A stretch of 64,000 nucleotides of DNA from Cupriavidus sp. U2 (GCF_009663685.2 NZ_RCOG02000024.1:62001-126000), one strand, 5' to 3'. Shown: positions 8,256 through 18,597, counted from the first letter of the stretch. Program-made: numbers and translations. Notes: generated by a model from the letters alone, not told the origin.

Positions 8256-8999
8256 ATGGCGCACGGATTCCAACGAATGTCGCGGGGGCGGCGCAGGCTT
8301 GTGATCGCCGGCGGGTGGTCCATGCTGCTGGCGGCGCCGGCCTGGCATGCCATGGCGCAGCCGGTGCAGGGCAAGGCGAAATCGAAGATTGGCGTGGTCG
8401 GCTCGGGCCGGCTGGGCAGCGCGGTGGGCAGCCTGCTGGTGAAGGCGGGACACCCGGTAATGTTCGCGTCGCGCCATCCCGAGGAACTGAAGGCGCTGAC
8501 CGATTCGCTCGGGCCGCTGGCCCAGGCCGGTACCGTCGCCCAGGCCGTGGCATTTGCTGACGTGATCCTGCTGGCGGTGCCGTACGGTGCGGTGCCGGAT
8601 GTGGGCCAGCAGAACCGTTGGCAGGGCAAGATCGTGCTGGATGCCACCAACGCCGTGGCGGCCCGCGACGGCGCCATCGTGGACGAGGTCAAGGCCAACG
8701 GCATTGGCGCCACCACGGCCAAATACCTGGCCGGTGCGCGAATCGTGCGCGTGTTCAATTTCACGGGGGCGGCCGAGTTCACGCGCGAAAGCCACCGCAA
8801 GCCGCCGCTGATGGCGGTGCCGATGGCCGGCAACGACGCCGAGGCGCTGTCCGTGGCGGCCCGGCTGGTGCGCGACGCGGGGTTCGATCCAGTGGTGGTT
8901 GGGGGGCTATCCAGTGCCGACCGGTTCGCGCCCGGTGGCAAGCTGTTCCGCCAGATGGGGACTGCCGAAGAATTTCGCCGTGCGATGGACCAGCCGTAG
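8256..8999 (+). CDS. NADPH-dependent F420 reductase-like oxidoreductase, exported form
   Basis: 247 residues. After an N-terminal segment with consecutive arginines and a hydrophobic stretch (SRGRRRLVIAGGWSMLLAAPAWHAMA, about residues 9-34), which looks like a Tat-type signal, comes a Rossmann nucleotide-binding fold: KIGVVGSGRLGSAVGSLLVKAGHPV, then ILLAVPYGAVPDV and ARIVRVFNFTGA. This matches the NADP-oxidoreductase/F420-dependent family (PF03807). The true electron partner is unknown, since beta-proteobacteria generally lack F420 as a main cofactor. The twin-arginine signal is unusual for this family; export of a preloaded cofactor enzyme is an inference. Confidence 0.82.
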   Translation: MAHGFQRMSRGRRRLVIAGGWSMLLAAPAWHAMAQPVQGKAKSKIGVVGSGRLGSAVGSLLVKAGHPVMFASRHPEELKALTDSLGPLAQAGTVAQAVAFADVILLAVPYGAVPDVGQQNRWQGKIVLDATNAVAARDGAIVDEVKANGIGATTAKYLAGARIVRVFNFTGAAEFTRESHRKPPLMAVPMAGNDAEALSVAARLVRDAGFDPVVVGGLSSADRFAPGGKLFRQMGTAEEFRRAMDQP

Positions 9000-9046
9000 T
9001 CTGGACCGGCCATAGCTGGCCGGGGCTAGTGGGGGGCGGCAGCGCG

Positions 9047-9436
9047 TTAGCGCCGGCGCCACTCCATGGCCACCATCGATGGCGTGAAGCCCAGCTGGCC
9101 GAAGAATGCGGCTTCCGAGGAGCGCGCCGCGCGCAGGACCCAGGTGATGTCCGGGTCGTTGCCCATCACGTGGCGCAGCAAAGCGCGGCCGATGCCGCGG
9201 CGGCGATGCTGTGGCGCCACGGCGACCATCGAGATGTATCCGTTGGAGATATCGTCGCAGAGTGCTCGGGCGAAGCCGATGACCTCGCCGTTTTCCACCG
9301 CCACCGCCACGCGTTGGGAGTTGGCGATCAATTGCGCGAACCGCTCGGGATTGCCGACCCGTTGTTCCCAACCGTTGGCAGCCAGCAGCAGCCGGGCCGC
9401 CTCCACCTCTGCGGGCAACGGATTACGGATTTCCAT
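9047..9436 (-). CDS. GNAT-family N-acetyltransferase
   Basis: 129 residues, with AGGAGG just upstream of the ATG at 9436. It shows the GNAT core: AVENGEVIGFARALCDD, then VAPQHRRRGIGRALLRHVM, the acetyl-CoA pyrophosphate-binding motif (Q/RxxGxG/A), and a C-terminal FFGQLGF. The substrate is not predictable. It is convergent with the reductase gene before it and divergent from the AMP nucleosidase gene after it. Confidence 0.88.
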   Translation of the reverse strand: MEIRNPLPAEVEAARLLLAANGWEQRVGNPERFAQLIANSQRVAVAVENGEVIGFARALCDDISNGYISMVAVAPQHRRRGIGRALLRHVMGNDPDITWVLRAARSSEAAFFGQLGFTPSMVAMEWRRR

Positions 9437-9697
9437 CGACAATTCCTCCTGCGTGATTCCGGAGCGCATGCATGCAGACCCTCCAGAAGTGGGGGGCGCA
9501 GAGCGGCTGCGCCGCGTTTTCGCGCGATATGTCGCGACAATTTGTCGCGCATTTCGGCGCAGAGTGTAGCGAAGCCGATGCGGCGGCGTCAAACAACTTT
9601 GTCCGCAAAATGCGACCGTCCGCACGCACGGGCGCGTCCCGATGCGCGGCGCGCAACGGCCTGTCGCGCGCCGGAAGCTGGCGGTATGATGGCTGCC

Positions 9698-11176
9698 ATG
9701 AACGCCCCCATCTTCTCCTCCGCACACCCGGCCGATCAGCTGGCCGAGTTCAGTCATGCCGATAGCGCCATGGCGCGTATCCGCGAGATCTACGACAGCT
9801 CCGTGGCGGCCGTGCGTGCGCGCTTCGACGCGTTTGCCAAGGGCAAGCCGCTGCCATCGGCGGCCCACGCGTGCTACCCGTATCTCGGCATCTCCGTCAA
9901 CCTGGAAACCATGGTCACCGACAGCCGCCCGTCGTGGGGCACGGTGGCCTACCCCGGTGTGTACGGCACCACGGTCACGCGGCCGGATCTGCTGTGCGAC
10001 TACTACCGCGACCAGATCGAACGGTTGGTGCGCTATCACCGCGTGCCGGTGGTGGTGGGCCTGTCGCGCCGGCCGATTCCGCTGCCGTTCGTGATCGAGG
10101 CATCGACCACGGACATCAGCTACACCCAGGCCCGCGAACTGGAAGCCTCGTTCGTGCTGCCCGAGCTGAGCCGCATCGACGATTCGATTGCCAACGGCAC
10201 CTACGAGCCCACACCGGGCGAAGCCTGGCCGTTGTCGCTGTTCCCGGCCGAACGTGTGGACCTGGCGCTGCAGCGGCTCTACCACTACACGGGCACGGCG
10301 CCGCATCACTTCCAGCGGTTCGTGCTGTTCACGAACTATCAGCGATATGTCGACGAGTTCGTGACATTGGGGCGCAACCTGATGTCTGGGGATGGTGGCG
10401 ACGGCTATGTGCGGTTTGTCGAGCCGGGCGATGTGGTGCAGGACCTGGGCGGCGTCGAACCTGACGACGCGTCGCGCCCCAAGGCGCTGCCGCAGATGCC
10501 GGCCTATCACCTGGTGCGCGAGGACGGGCTCGGCGTGACGCTGGTGAACATCGGCGTGGGGCCGTCGAACGCCAAGACCATGACCGACCACCTGGCCGTG
10601 TTGCGGCCGCATTGCTGGCTGATGGTGGGCCACTGCGGCGGACTGCGCCGCTCGCAGCAACTGGGCGATTACGTGCTGGCCCACGCCTACGTGCGCGACG
10701 ATCATGTGCTGGACCACGACCTGCCGCCGTGGGTGCCGGTGCCCCCGATCGCCGAAATCCAGGTGGCGCTGCAGGAAGCGGTGGCCCGCGTGACGGGTTT
10801 GTCCGGCACCGAGATGAAGACGCGCATGCGTACCGGTACGGTGGTATCGACCGACGACCGCAACTGGGAGCTGAAGTCGAAGGCGCTGTACGCGCGCTTC
10901 AACCAGTCGCGGGCAATTGCGATCGACATGGAAAGCGCGGCCGTGGCTGCCAATGGCTTCCGCCTGCGCGTACCCTATGGCACGTTGCTGTGCGTATCCG
11001 ACAAGCCACTGCATGGCGAGTTGAAACTGCGCGGCATGGCCAATGCGTTCTACCGCCAGCGCGTCAGCCAGCACATGACGATTGGCCTGGAAGCCATCCG
11101 CATCCTGCGGGAGAACGGCGTCGAGGAATTGCACTCGCGCAAGTTGCGCAGCTTCGACGAACCGGCGTTCCGCTAA
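9698..11176 (+). CDS. amn: AMP nucleosidase
   Basis: 492 residues from 9698; in-frame ATGs at 9686 and 9689 would add three or four residues. Amn splits AMP into adenine and ribose 5-phosphate and helps set purine pools. The sequence has the N-terminal AMP nucleosidase domain (YPYLGISVNLETMV, VYGTTVTRPDLLCDYY) and a C-terminal nucleoside-phosphorylase-like domain with GVGPSNAKTMTDHLAVLRPHCWLMVGHCGGLR and AIDMESAAVAANGFRLRVPYGTLLCVSDKPLHGE. The length is close to the E. coli enzyme. It appears monocistronic. Confidence 0.95.
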   Translation: MNAPIFSSAHPADQLAEFSHADSAMARIREIYDSSVAAVRARFDAFAKGKPLPSAAHACYPYLGISVNLETMVTDSRPSWGTVAYPGVYGTTVTRPDLLCDYYRDQIERLVRYHRVPVVVGLSRRPIPLPFVIEASTTDISYTQARELEASFVLPELSRIDDSIANGTYEPTPGEAWPLSLFPAERVDLALQRLYHYTGTAPHHFQRFVLFTNYQRYVDEFVTLGRNLMSGDGGDGYVRFVEPGDVVQDLGGVEPDDASRPKALPQMPAYHLVREDGLGVTLVNIGVGPSNAKTMTDHLAVLRPHCWLMVGHCGGLRRSQQLGDYVLAHAYVRDDHVLDHDLPPWVPVPPIAEIQVALQEAVARVTGLSGTEMKTRMRTGTVVSTDDRNWELKSKALYARFNQSRAIAIDMESAAVAANGFRLRVPYGTLLCVSDKPLHGELKLRGMANAFYRQRVSQHMTIGLEAIRILRENGVEELHSRKLRSFDEPAFR

Positions 11177-11232
11177 CGCCGGGGGCCCGGCGATCAAGGC
11201 CTGCCTCACGCCCTTCGACGGGAAACAGAAAT

Positions 11233-11259
11233 AAAAAAGCGCGCGGCATTGCCGCGCGC
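11233..11259 (-). terminator. Rho-independent terminator of ompW
   Basis: A ten-base GC-rich stem (GCGCGCGGCA with its complement, about 11239-11259) is followed on the minus strand by six T. It sits about 90 bp after the ompW stop. The hairpin may also slow transcription coming from amn on the other strand, though that side lacks a T-tract. Confidence 0.8.
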
Positions 11260-11347
11260 AGTGAGGCGGGAAGGACGGCGGTTAGGCGGCCTTCCCTCGA
11301 GGAGACAAAGTGGAAAGTCTCGGAAAAACCTTAATTTCGTAGACCCA

Positions 11348-12004
11348 TCAGAAGCGATAGCCCACGCCGGCGCTGAACAGCCACGGGTCGAGGTTGACGG
11401 TCGACACCTTGACACCATTGGCGTAGACGTTGCTGGAAATCCAGACCTTCTTGGCGTCCACGTTCAGGAACCAGTTCTTGGTGAGCTTGTAGTCCATGCC
11501 GATCTGCAGGGCCGGACCCACGCTCCACTTGTCCAGGCCCAGCGTGCCACCGGCCAGATCGGCGCCATAAATGCGCGTCGCGTTCACGCCGGCCCCGACG
11601 TACGGGCGGAACGTACCGTTCGGCAGGAAGTGATACTGCAGCAGGATGCTCGGCGGCAGGTGCTTGAACGTGCCGATCTTCGTGCCGTCAAGGCTTACGT
11701 CCTGCTTCTGCGGAATGGTCAGCACCAGTTCGGCCGCGATATGCGGGACGATGAAGTAGGTGATATCGACTTCCGGGATCCACTTGTTGTTGACGTGGAT
11801 GCGATCCGATGCACCCACCCCGCCCACGGGATCGGACTTGTTGGCCATGTCCAGATAGGTGCCGCGCAGGCGGACCATCCAGTTGCCCTGCGCTTCGTCA
11901 GCGGCGCTGGCCGGCGCGGAAATGCTGCCGAAGGTGGCGGCGGCGAGCGCCATGCAGATCGAGGAAACGAGGGTCTTGCGGCGGGGAGAAGTTGCAGTGG
12001 TCAT
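11348..12004 (-). CDS. ompW: OmpW-family outer membrane protein
   Basis: 218 residues with a Sec signal peptide (cleavage near APASA-A, about residue 35). OmpW proteins are eight-stranded beta-barrels with a hydrophobic channel opening into the membrane. Family-like blocks are WMVRLRGTYLDMANKS near the mature start, VPEVDITYF-like strand WIPEVDITYFIVPHIAAELVL, FRPYVGAGVN, and the terminal aromatic residue of barrel proteins (GVGYRF). A half-matching FNR-type box lies upstream. It ends before a strong terminator and is alone on its transcript. Confidence 0.93.
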   Translation of the reverse strand: MTTATSPRRKTLVSSICMALAAATFGSISAPASAADEAQGNWMVRLRGTYLDMANKSDPVGGVGASDRIHVNNKWIPEVDITYFIVPHIAAELVLTIPQKQDVSLDGTKIGTFKHLPPSILLQYHFLPNGTFRPYVGAGVNATRIYGADLAGGTLGLDKWSVGPALQIGMDYKLTKNWFLNVDAKKVWISSNVYANGVKVSTVNLDPWLFSAGVGYRF

Positions 12005-12067
12005 GTTGGTCAGGCACAAAACATCGAAAAAGTGCGACCAGTGTGTCTTGAGCGAGGCCCCCAAACC

Positions 12068-12081
12068 TTGATGCAGGACAA
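12068..12081 (-). promoter_or_regulatory. Possible FNR/ANR-type box upstream of ompW
   Basis: TTGAT-GCAG-GACAA matches the left half of the FNR consensus TTGAT-N4-ATCAA exactly and the right half at four of five positions. It lies 64-77 bp upstream of the ompW start. OmpW is oxygen-regulated in enteric bacteria and pseudomonads. One mismatch makes this tentative. Confidence 0.3.
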
Positions 12082-12291
12082 GTGAAGTGCAGCCCACGCA
12101 AATTGGATGGAACTGCGTCGTCAATGCGCGACACCGGCGGTGGCGCAGCCCGGCAGGGGCTTGCGACACGCGGTGAATGCTTCTATGGACATGCGGATTT
12201 ATTCGTGGCGCACGCGCGTTGCGGCCCGTACGCTGTGGGCTCGTGGTTGTGCACCGCGCATGTCGTGGGCGTCCGCCAGGACGTCTTTTCA

Positions 12292-12325
12292 GGTGTGCCC
12301 TGTGGGGGCAGGGCACACCGTTTTT
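12292..12325 (+). terminator. Strong plus-strand terminator without an obvious gene
   Basis: An 11-bp perfect stem (GGTGTGCCCTG with CAGGGCACACC) is followed by GTTTTT. The T-tract is on the plus strand, while both flanking genes (ompW and leuA) are on the minus strand. The hairpin could also act weakly behind leuA, but the minus-strand flank is TGAAAAG. It may mark the end of an unannotated small RNA. Confidence 0.65.
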
Positions 12326-12358
12326 CAGCCAGATCGGACGATCAGCGCAAGCCGCGGA

Positions 12359-14053
12359 TCACGCCGCCTCGGCCTGGTCCTGATCCTGCGCCTGCAGATG
12401 CCGGTTGACGCCCGACACCATGGCCTTCAGCGATGCCGTGACGATACTGGCGTCCACGCCGGCGCCAAAGCCCGTCGGCGAATCGCCAACACGAACTTCC
12501 ACATAGCAGGCCGCATTGGCATCGGCGCCAGTGGTCATGGCGTGCTCGTGATAGTCCATCACCCGCACGGCAATGCCCAGACCGCGTGAGAACGCATCGA
12601 CGGTGGCGTCGATGGGCCCGTTACCCGCACCGCGCACCCGCACGGGCTGCCCGTCGCGTGTCACTTCCATCTCGATTTCCACCGCGTTGTCGCGGGTCGA
12701 CACCATGCGGTGCGACACATAGCGCAGCGGCGCCTCTACGTCGAGGTATTCGCGGCGGAACAGCGCGTAGAGGTCCTCTGCACTGGCTTCGAGCCCGGTC
12801 TGGTCGGTCATCACCTGCACCGCGCGGCTGAATTCGATCTGCAGGCGGCGCGGCATGAAGATGCCATGGGCCTGCTCCAGCAAGTACGCCATGCCGCCCT
12901 TGCCCGACTGGCTGTTCACGCGGATCACCGCGTCGTAGCTGCGGCCCAGGTCGGCGGGGTCGATCGGCAGGTAGGGCACTTCCCAGATGGCGTCGGGCTT
13001 CTGCTGCGCAAAGCCCTTGCGGATGGCGTCCTGGTGAGAGCCGGAAAAGGCCGTGAAGACCAGGTCGCCCACATACGGATGGCGCGGGTGCACGGGCAGC
13101 TGGTTGCAGTGTTCCACGCACTGGCGCACTTCGTCGATATCGGAAAAATCGAGTTTGGGGTCTACGCCCTGGGTGTAAAGATTCAGTGCCAGCGTGACCA
13201 GATCGACGTTGCCGGTGCGTTCGCCGTTGCCGAAGAGGCAGCCTTCCACGCGGTCGGCGCCGGCCATCACGGCCAGTTCCGCGGCGGCCACGGCGGTGCC
13301 GCGGTCGTTATGTGGATGGACGGACAACACGATGTGTTCGCGTCGCGCCAGATGGCGATGCATCCATTCGATCTGGTCGGCAAAGATGTTGGGCGTGCTG
13401 CATTCCACCGTGGTCGGCAGGTTCAGGATCATCGGACGCGTGGCATCCGGTTGCCAGACGGCCGACACCGCGTCAGACACTTCCAGCGAGAAATCGAGCT
13501 CGGCCAGGCTGAAGGTCTCCGGCGAATACTCGTACGACCAGGCTGTTTCCGGCATGGCATCGGTCAGCTCGCGGATCAGGCGCGTGCCGGACACTGCCAC
13601 CTCCTTGATCTCGTCGCGCGACGCATTGAACACGATGCGCCGCCAGGCCGGGGCGATCGGGTTGTACAGGTGCACGGTGGCGCGTTTGGCGCCGCGCACC
13701 GATTCCACGGTGCGGCGGATCAGGTCATCGCGCGCCTGCGTCAGCACCACGATGGTGACGTCGTCCGGAATGCGGTCTTCCTCGATCAGCATGCGGACAA
13801 AATCGAAATCGGTCTGCGATGCAGACGGGAACGCGACCTCGATCTCCTTGAGACCGACCTTCACCAGCTGTTCGAAGAAGCGCAGCTTGCGGGCGCTGTT
13901 CATCGGTTCGATCAGCGCCTGGTTGCCGTCGCGCAGATCGGTGCTCATCCAGCGCGGTGCGCGGGTGATCTGGCGCGATGGCCACGCGCGGTCGGGCAAA
14001 TCGACAACGGTGGCGGGACGGTATTTGGCGGCGGGGTTGCGCAACATGGGCAT
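12359..14053 (-). CDS. leuA: 2-isopropylmalate synthase (long form)
   Basis: 564 residues; AAGGAG precedes the ATG at 14053. It condenses acetyl-CoA with 2-oxoisovalerate, the first committed step of leucine synthesis. The TIM-barrel part shows the HMGL-like signature [18 protein letters not shown], the metal-binding HPHNDRGT, and [16 protein letters not shown]. The C-terminal regulatory domain (about residues 430-560, with [16 protein letters not shown] and [12 protein letters not shown]) gives leucine feedback inhibition. The length matches the long LeuA type known from actinobacteria and many beta-proteobacteria. A leader peptide with rare CTA codons lies upstream. Confidence 0.95.
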   Translation of the reverse strand: MPMLRNPAAKYRPATVVDLPDRAWPSRQITRAPRWMSTDLRDGNQALIEPMNSARKLRFFEQLVKVGLKEIEVAFPSASQTDFDFVRMLIEEDRIPDDVTIVVLTQARDDLIRRTVESVRGAKRATVHLYNPIAPAWRRIVFNASRDEIKEVAVSGTRLIRELTDAMPETAWSYEYSPETFSLAELDFSLEVSDAVSAVWQPDATRPMILNLPTTVECSTPNIFADQIEWMHRHLARREHIVLSVHPHNDRGTAVAAAELAVMAGADRVEGCLFGNGERTGNVDLVTLALNLYTQGVDPKLDFSDIDEVRQCVEHCNQLPVHPRHPYVGDLVFTAFSGSHQDAIRKGFAQQKPDAIWEVPYLPIDPADLGRSYDAVIRVNSQSGKGGMAYLLEQAHGIFMPRRLQIEFSRAVQVMTDQTGLEASAEDLYALFRREYLDVEAPLRYVSHRMVSTRDNAVEIEMEVTRDGQPVRVRGAGNGPIDATVDAFSRGLGIAVRVMDYHEHAMTTGADANAACYVEVRVGDSPTGFGAGVDASIVTASLKAMVSGVNRHLQAQDQDQAEAA

Positions 14054-14130
14054 GGGTATCTCCTTCCTCGCTAAGGAAGCATCAGGAAGCGGCTCGCGAT
14101 ACGAGGGCTTCGTGTGAACGGAAAAACAGG

Positions 14131-14191
14131 AAAACGGAAAAAGGGTGGCGAAAGGCTGCCGAACTGCCACGGGGCGCTAGGCCCGGCAACC
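14131..14191 (-). promoter_or_regulatory. Leucine attenuator (terminator/antiterminator) before leuA
   Basis: On the minus strand, GTGGC (14170-14166) can pair with GCCAC (14149-14145), followed by CC and a U-rich run starting TTTTT: a terminator. A competing pair is GGTTGCCG (14191-14184), inside the leader peptide codons, with CGGCAGCC (14161-14154), eight pairs with one G-U, which would place the first terminator arm in its loop. A ribosome stalled at the upstream CTA codons would leave GGTTGCCG free and favour read-through. The pairings are read from sequence; the mechanism is inferred. Confidence 0.65.
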
Positions 14192-14341
14192 GATCGGTAG
14201 GCCTAGCAGTAGCGAGGAAGCGCCCAGCAGGGCGCGGCACGACGTCGGGGCGGCCAGCGAACCTTCAACACGCGCGCGCACGGCGGCACCGATGCGCGAG
14301 GCATCTGCGGCGTGGCGGAGGGTGAAGGCGTTGGCTGGCAT
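14177..14341 (-). CDS. Candidate leucine leader peptide of leuA
   Basis: A 54-codon frame ending 123 bp before leuA. Near its end it reads Leu-Leu-Gly-Ala-Ser-Ser-Leu-Leu-Leu-Gly-Leu-Pro-Ile-Gly-Cys-Arg-Ala. Three of the four leucine codons at 14198-14212 are CTA, a codon that is very rare in GC-rich genomes, while the neighbouring genes use CTG almost everywhere. Rare CTA control codons are the hallmark of enteric leuL. The ATG at 14341 has no clear ribosome site, so the true start may be a downstream GTG. It overlaps the attenuator arms. Confidence 0.6.
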   Translation of the reverse strand: MPANAFTLRHAADASRIGAAVRARVEGSLAAPTSCRALLGASSLLLGLPIGCRA

Positions 14342-14614
14342 CGTGCGAGAAGGATATCGTCGCGCCATCTGGCACGGACGAACAGGATGAGGGTAGTGCA
14401 AAACGGGCCACAGCGTCAACCGTCGGCATATCGTCTGACAAGTCTGATTCGGCATGGAATGCGAGGCACCGCACGTCAAAGCCTTACCCCGAACGGATGA
14501 ATTCCACCCGATCTGTGGGCTGGCGCTCAGTCCTCTGGCCGGTACATCGCCATCCACTTCCCGCCTAGGCTGACAGCAGCAGGAACGGGATCGATAACGA
14601 CAGAGGGGGCAATC

Positions 14615-16006
14615 ATGCGTACACGTACGTGGACGGGGTGGATCGCGTGCATGGCGACCGCCATGCTGCTGGGGGCATGTGGAGGCGGTGGCGGCAGCTC
14701 GGGCGCCGGCGCGACGGCACCCGCGGGAACCGGCGGCGATGCCGGTGGCAGCGCAGGCGGCAACGGTGGTAGCGGCAGCACGGCCGTCGCCAAGTCGTAC
14801 ACGCTGGTCATGAACCGTACGTCGGGTCAGGTAGGCGTGGGCAGCACCCTCTCGCTGACGGCATCGGTCGTCGACGATCTCGGCAACGACGTCACGGGCG
14901 CCACGACCTTCGTCTGGACCAGCGGCAACGGCTCCGTGGCAGCGGTGGCCAACGGCACCATCCCGGGCAGCGCCGTGGTGACAGGCGTGGGCGTGGGCAC
15001 CACGGCCGTGAACGTGGCCGCGACGGTGGCCGGCGCCAATGGCACCACCACCGTACTCCCGCAAGTGGCCGCCACGATCACCGTGGTGGCACCGGGCGCG
15101 CGCACGTACAGCCTGGCGCTGCCGTATCCGGTGCTGTCGATGACCAACGGCCAGGTGCTGCCGGTAACGGCATCGCTGATCGACAGCGACGGCGCGGATC
15201 GCTCGGGCGCGGCCACCGGCTGGACGTGGCGCAGCAGCACGACGGCCGTCCAGGCCACCGGCTCCACCAACGTGGGCACACTGCGCGGCGTCAACACCAG
15301 TGACACCACGGCGCAGTCCGTGGTGACGGTGCAGGTCACCGCGCCCGACGGCAATACCCTGACCGGCGCCTTCCTGGTGTCGGTGTTCAAGACCAGCGTG
15401 TCGACCTATCGCCTGGTGCTGTCGCAGTACGGCAAGCAGATCAACGCGCTGAACGTGCTGAATGGCTACCCGCAGACCTACGACTCGCGCGTGCTGCGCA
15501 ATGACGAGAGCGATGCCACGGCCGACTTCACCGGGCTGTGGACGTACATGACCACCTCGCCGTCGTTGGCGGTGGTGCCGAACGCGTCCACGCGCGTGAC
15601 CACGGTCAGCACCAGCCGCCCGACCGGCATCGCCCCGCTGCAAAGCGTGCTGGAGGAAATGGCCGGCAGCCTGACCCTCACCGCCAAGCCGCGCGCCCAG
15701 CTGCTGGTGACCGAGCAGCCGACGTGGGGGCTGATCTACAGCGGCCCGAGCCCGTTCATCGTGCCGAACGGCGGGGCACCGGTTTCCGCCCACCTGTTGC
15801 ACCGTGGCATCGACGAAGGCGTCACGGGTTGCAACGGTACGTGGAACTGGCAGGTGGGCAGCGGTCCGGTGTCGATCGTGCCGCACGGGGGCAACCTGGC
15901 GTCGGTGGTGCCCTCCGGCTCGGGACCCTTCACGGTGATCGTCTCATGTACCGCCGGGACCGAGGCCATGCCGGTGTCGCTGACGATTCCGGGTGTGGCG
16001 CAATAA
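14615..16006 (+). CDS. Lipoprotein with Ig-like (BIG2-type) repeats
   Basis: 463 residues, with GAGGGGG just upstream. A lipoprotein signal (MRTRTWTGWIACMATAMLLGACGG, lipobox LGAC) is followed by a Gly/Ser-rich linker and then two or three Thr/Val-rich beta-sandwich segments. Repeated openings are SYTLVMNRTSGQVGVGSTLSLTASVVD, TYSLALPYPVLSMTNGQVLPVTASLID and TYRLVLSQYGKQINALN, each starting a module of about 110-120 residues. Such bacterial Ig-like domains are common in surface adhesins and wall-associated proteins. Three cysteines remain in the mature protein, including CNGTW and SCTAG, which may pair. No enzyme domain is seen. Confidence 0.82.
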   Translation: MRTRTWTGWIACMATAMLLGACGGGGGSSGAGATAPAGTGGDAGGSAGGNGGSGSTAVAKSYTLVMNRTSGQVGVGSTLSLTASVVDDLGNDVTGATTFVWTSGNGSVAAVANGTIPGSAVVTGVGVGTTAVNVAATVAGANGTTTVLPQVAATITVVAPGARTYSLALPYPVLSMTNGQVLPVTASLIDSDGADRSGAATGWTWRSSTTAVQATGSTNVGTLRGVNTSDTTAQSVVTVQVTAPDGNTLTGAFLVSVFKTSVSTYRLVLSQYGKQINALNVLNGYPQTYDSRVLRNDESDATADFTGLWTYMTTSPSLAVVPNASTRVTTVSTSRPTGIAPLQSVLEEMAGSLTLTAKPRAQLLVTEQPTWGLIYSGPSPFIVPNGGAPVSAHLLHRGIDEGVTGCNGTWNWQVGSGPVSIVPHGGNLASVVPSGSGPFTVIVSCTAGTEAMPVSLTIPGVAQ

Positions 16007-16065
16007 GGCCGGGTGGACGAATGCCCGCTGGGGGTGGGGGCGACAGCGGGTTGTTCGTTGGGTGG

Positions 16066-16082
16066 GCGTACCCGTTTCTGCG
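16066..16082 (-). repeat. 17-bp dispersed intergenic motif, copy 2
   Basis: Reverse complement of the copy at 3817, exact over 17 bases. It lies 24 bp to the left of a REPIN-like element, and a further copy in the same orientation lies on the element's right side. Confidence 0.75.
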
Positions 16083-16106
16083 TAGCGTTCCCCGACGTCC
16101 GGTTAT

Positions 16107-16233
16107 GCGCTCCCCTCTCCCATGAATGGGAGAGGGGTGGGGGAGAGGGCAGGCGTTTCAACAAGGATTGGCGGGATTTGAACCTCCGGACCCTCTCCCC
16201 CGGCCCCTCTCCCGCGTTGCGGGAGAGGGGAGC
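16107..16233. repeat. REPIN-like paired palindromic repeat, copy A
   Basis: The left arm is a hairpin (CCCCTCTCCCAT with ATGGGAGAGGGG) followed by TGGGGGAGAGGG; about 45 bp later the mirror arrangement appears (CCCTCTCCCCC, then CCCCTCTCCCGC with GCGGGAGAGGGG). Two inverted REP-type units around a short variable spacer is the layout of a REPIN. A second copy in the opposite orientation lies at 25807-25937. Confidence 0.75.
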
Positions 16234-16256
16234 AAACAGGCGGGGTCCAGTGCAAA

Positions 16257-16273
16257 GCGTACCCGTTTCTGCG
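16257..16273 (-). repeat. 17-bp dispersed intergenic motif, copy 3
   Basis: An exact copy of the motif at 16066-16082 in the same orientation, on the other side of the REPIN-like element. The flanking bases differ, so this is not simply a longer direct repeat. Confidence 0.75.
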
Positions 16274-16361
16274 TGCGGTCCAGTCAGGTCCCGCCAAAAC
16301 CAAACGGCGACCCCAAGGGATCGCCGTTGTCATTGCCGAGCCGCTCGGGCCGGTGCCGTCA

Positions 16362-16697
16362 TCAGGATTTGCGCACGAAGCGGATGACCTGCTCGTTGCT
16401 GCCGCCGGGAGCGGTACTGCCCGTATCGCCGGAACCGGCGCCCGACGTGTTCGCGTCGCACGTGCCGCAGCCGCTGTTCGTGTCGCAGCCGCTGGCACAC
16501 CCTGCGGCCTGGGTCGGGGCCAGGCGTCGTGCCAGCCATCCGCGCCACCCGCTCGCCGCTGCGCCGCCCAGCATCGCCGCCAGCCGTGCCTTCGCGCGTT
16601 CGCGGGTGCGCGGCATATAGCGGCCCGCCACGTGGATGGCGCATGCCAGCACGATCAGCGGGACGATCAGGGTTTCGAAGGCGTGATAGAGCGTCAT
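16362..16697 (-). CDS. Small Cys-rich membrane protein downstream of feoB (DUF6587-like)
   Basis: 111 residues. One N-terminal membrane segment (about residues 6-24, ETLIVPLIVLACAIHVAG) is followed by a basic stretch (RTRERAKARL) and a cysteine cluster with five Cys in 18 residues (CASGCDTNSGCGTC and nearby), then a Gly/Ser-rich tail. It lies 40 bp after feoB on the same strand. Small proteins of this layout follow feoB in many beta-proteobacteria and may take the place of the FeoC accessory protein; that role, and metal binding by the cluster, are inferences. Confidence 0.7.
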   Translation of the reverse strand: MTLYHAFETLIVPLIVLACAIHVAGRYMPRTRERAKARLAAMLGGAAASGWRGWLARRLAPTQAAGCASGCDTNSGCGTCDANTSGAGSGDTGSTAPGGSNEQVIRFVRKS

Positions 16698-16737
16698 GGC
16701 CGTTGGACTCGAAGGCAGCGAGTCAGTTTCCTCGCAG

Positions 16738-18597
<1,860 letters not shown>

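Larger units (their letters stand above)
12005..12358. other. Intergenic region between ompW and leuA
   Basis: It holds the ompW promoter area with an FNR-like box at 12068-12081, and a strong plus-strand terminator at 12292-12325 with no annotated plus-strand gene before it. Short plus-strand frames here have no family resemblance. Confidence 0.5.
16007..16361. other. Repeat-rich intergenic region
   Basis: The gap holds a REPIN-like inverted pair (16107-16233) bracketed by two direct copies of the 17-bp dispersed motif. No coding potential is convincing. Confidence 0.6.

Noticed and set aside
9530..9556. Repeated TGTCGCG words between the acetyltransferase and amn
   Set aside because: Short GC-rich words recur easily in such DNA; they might be an operator but nothing supports this.
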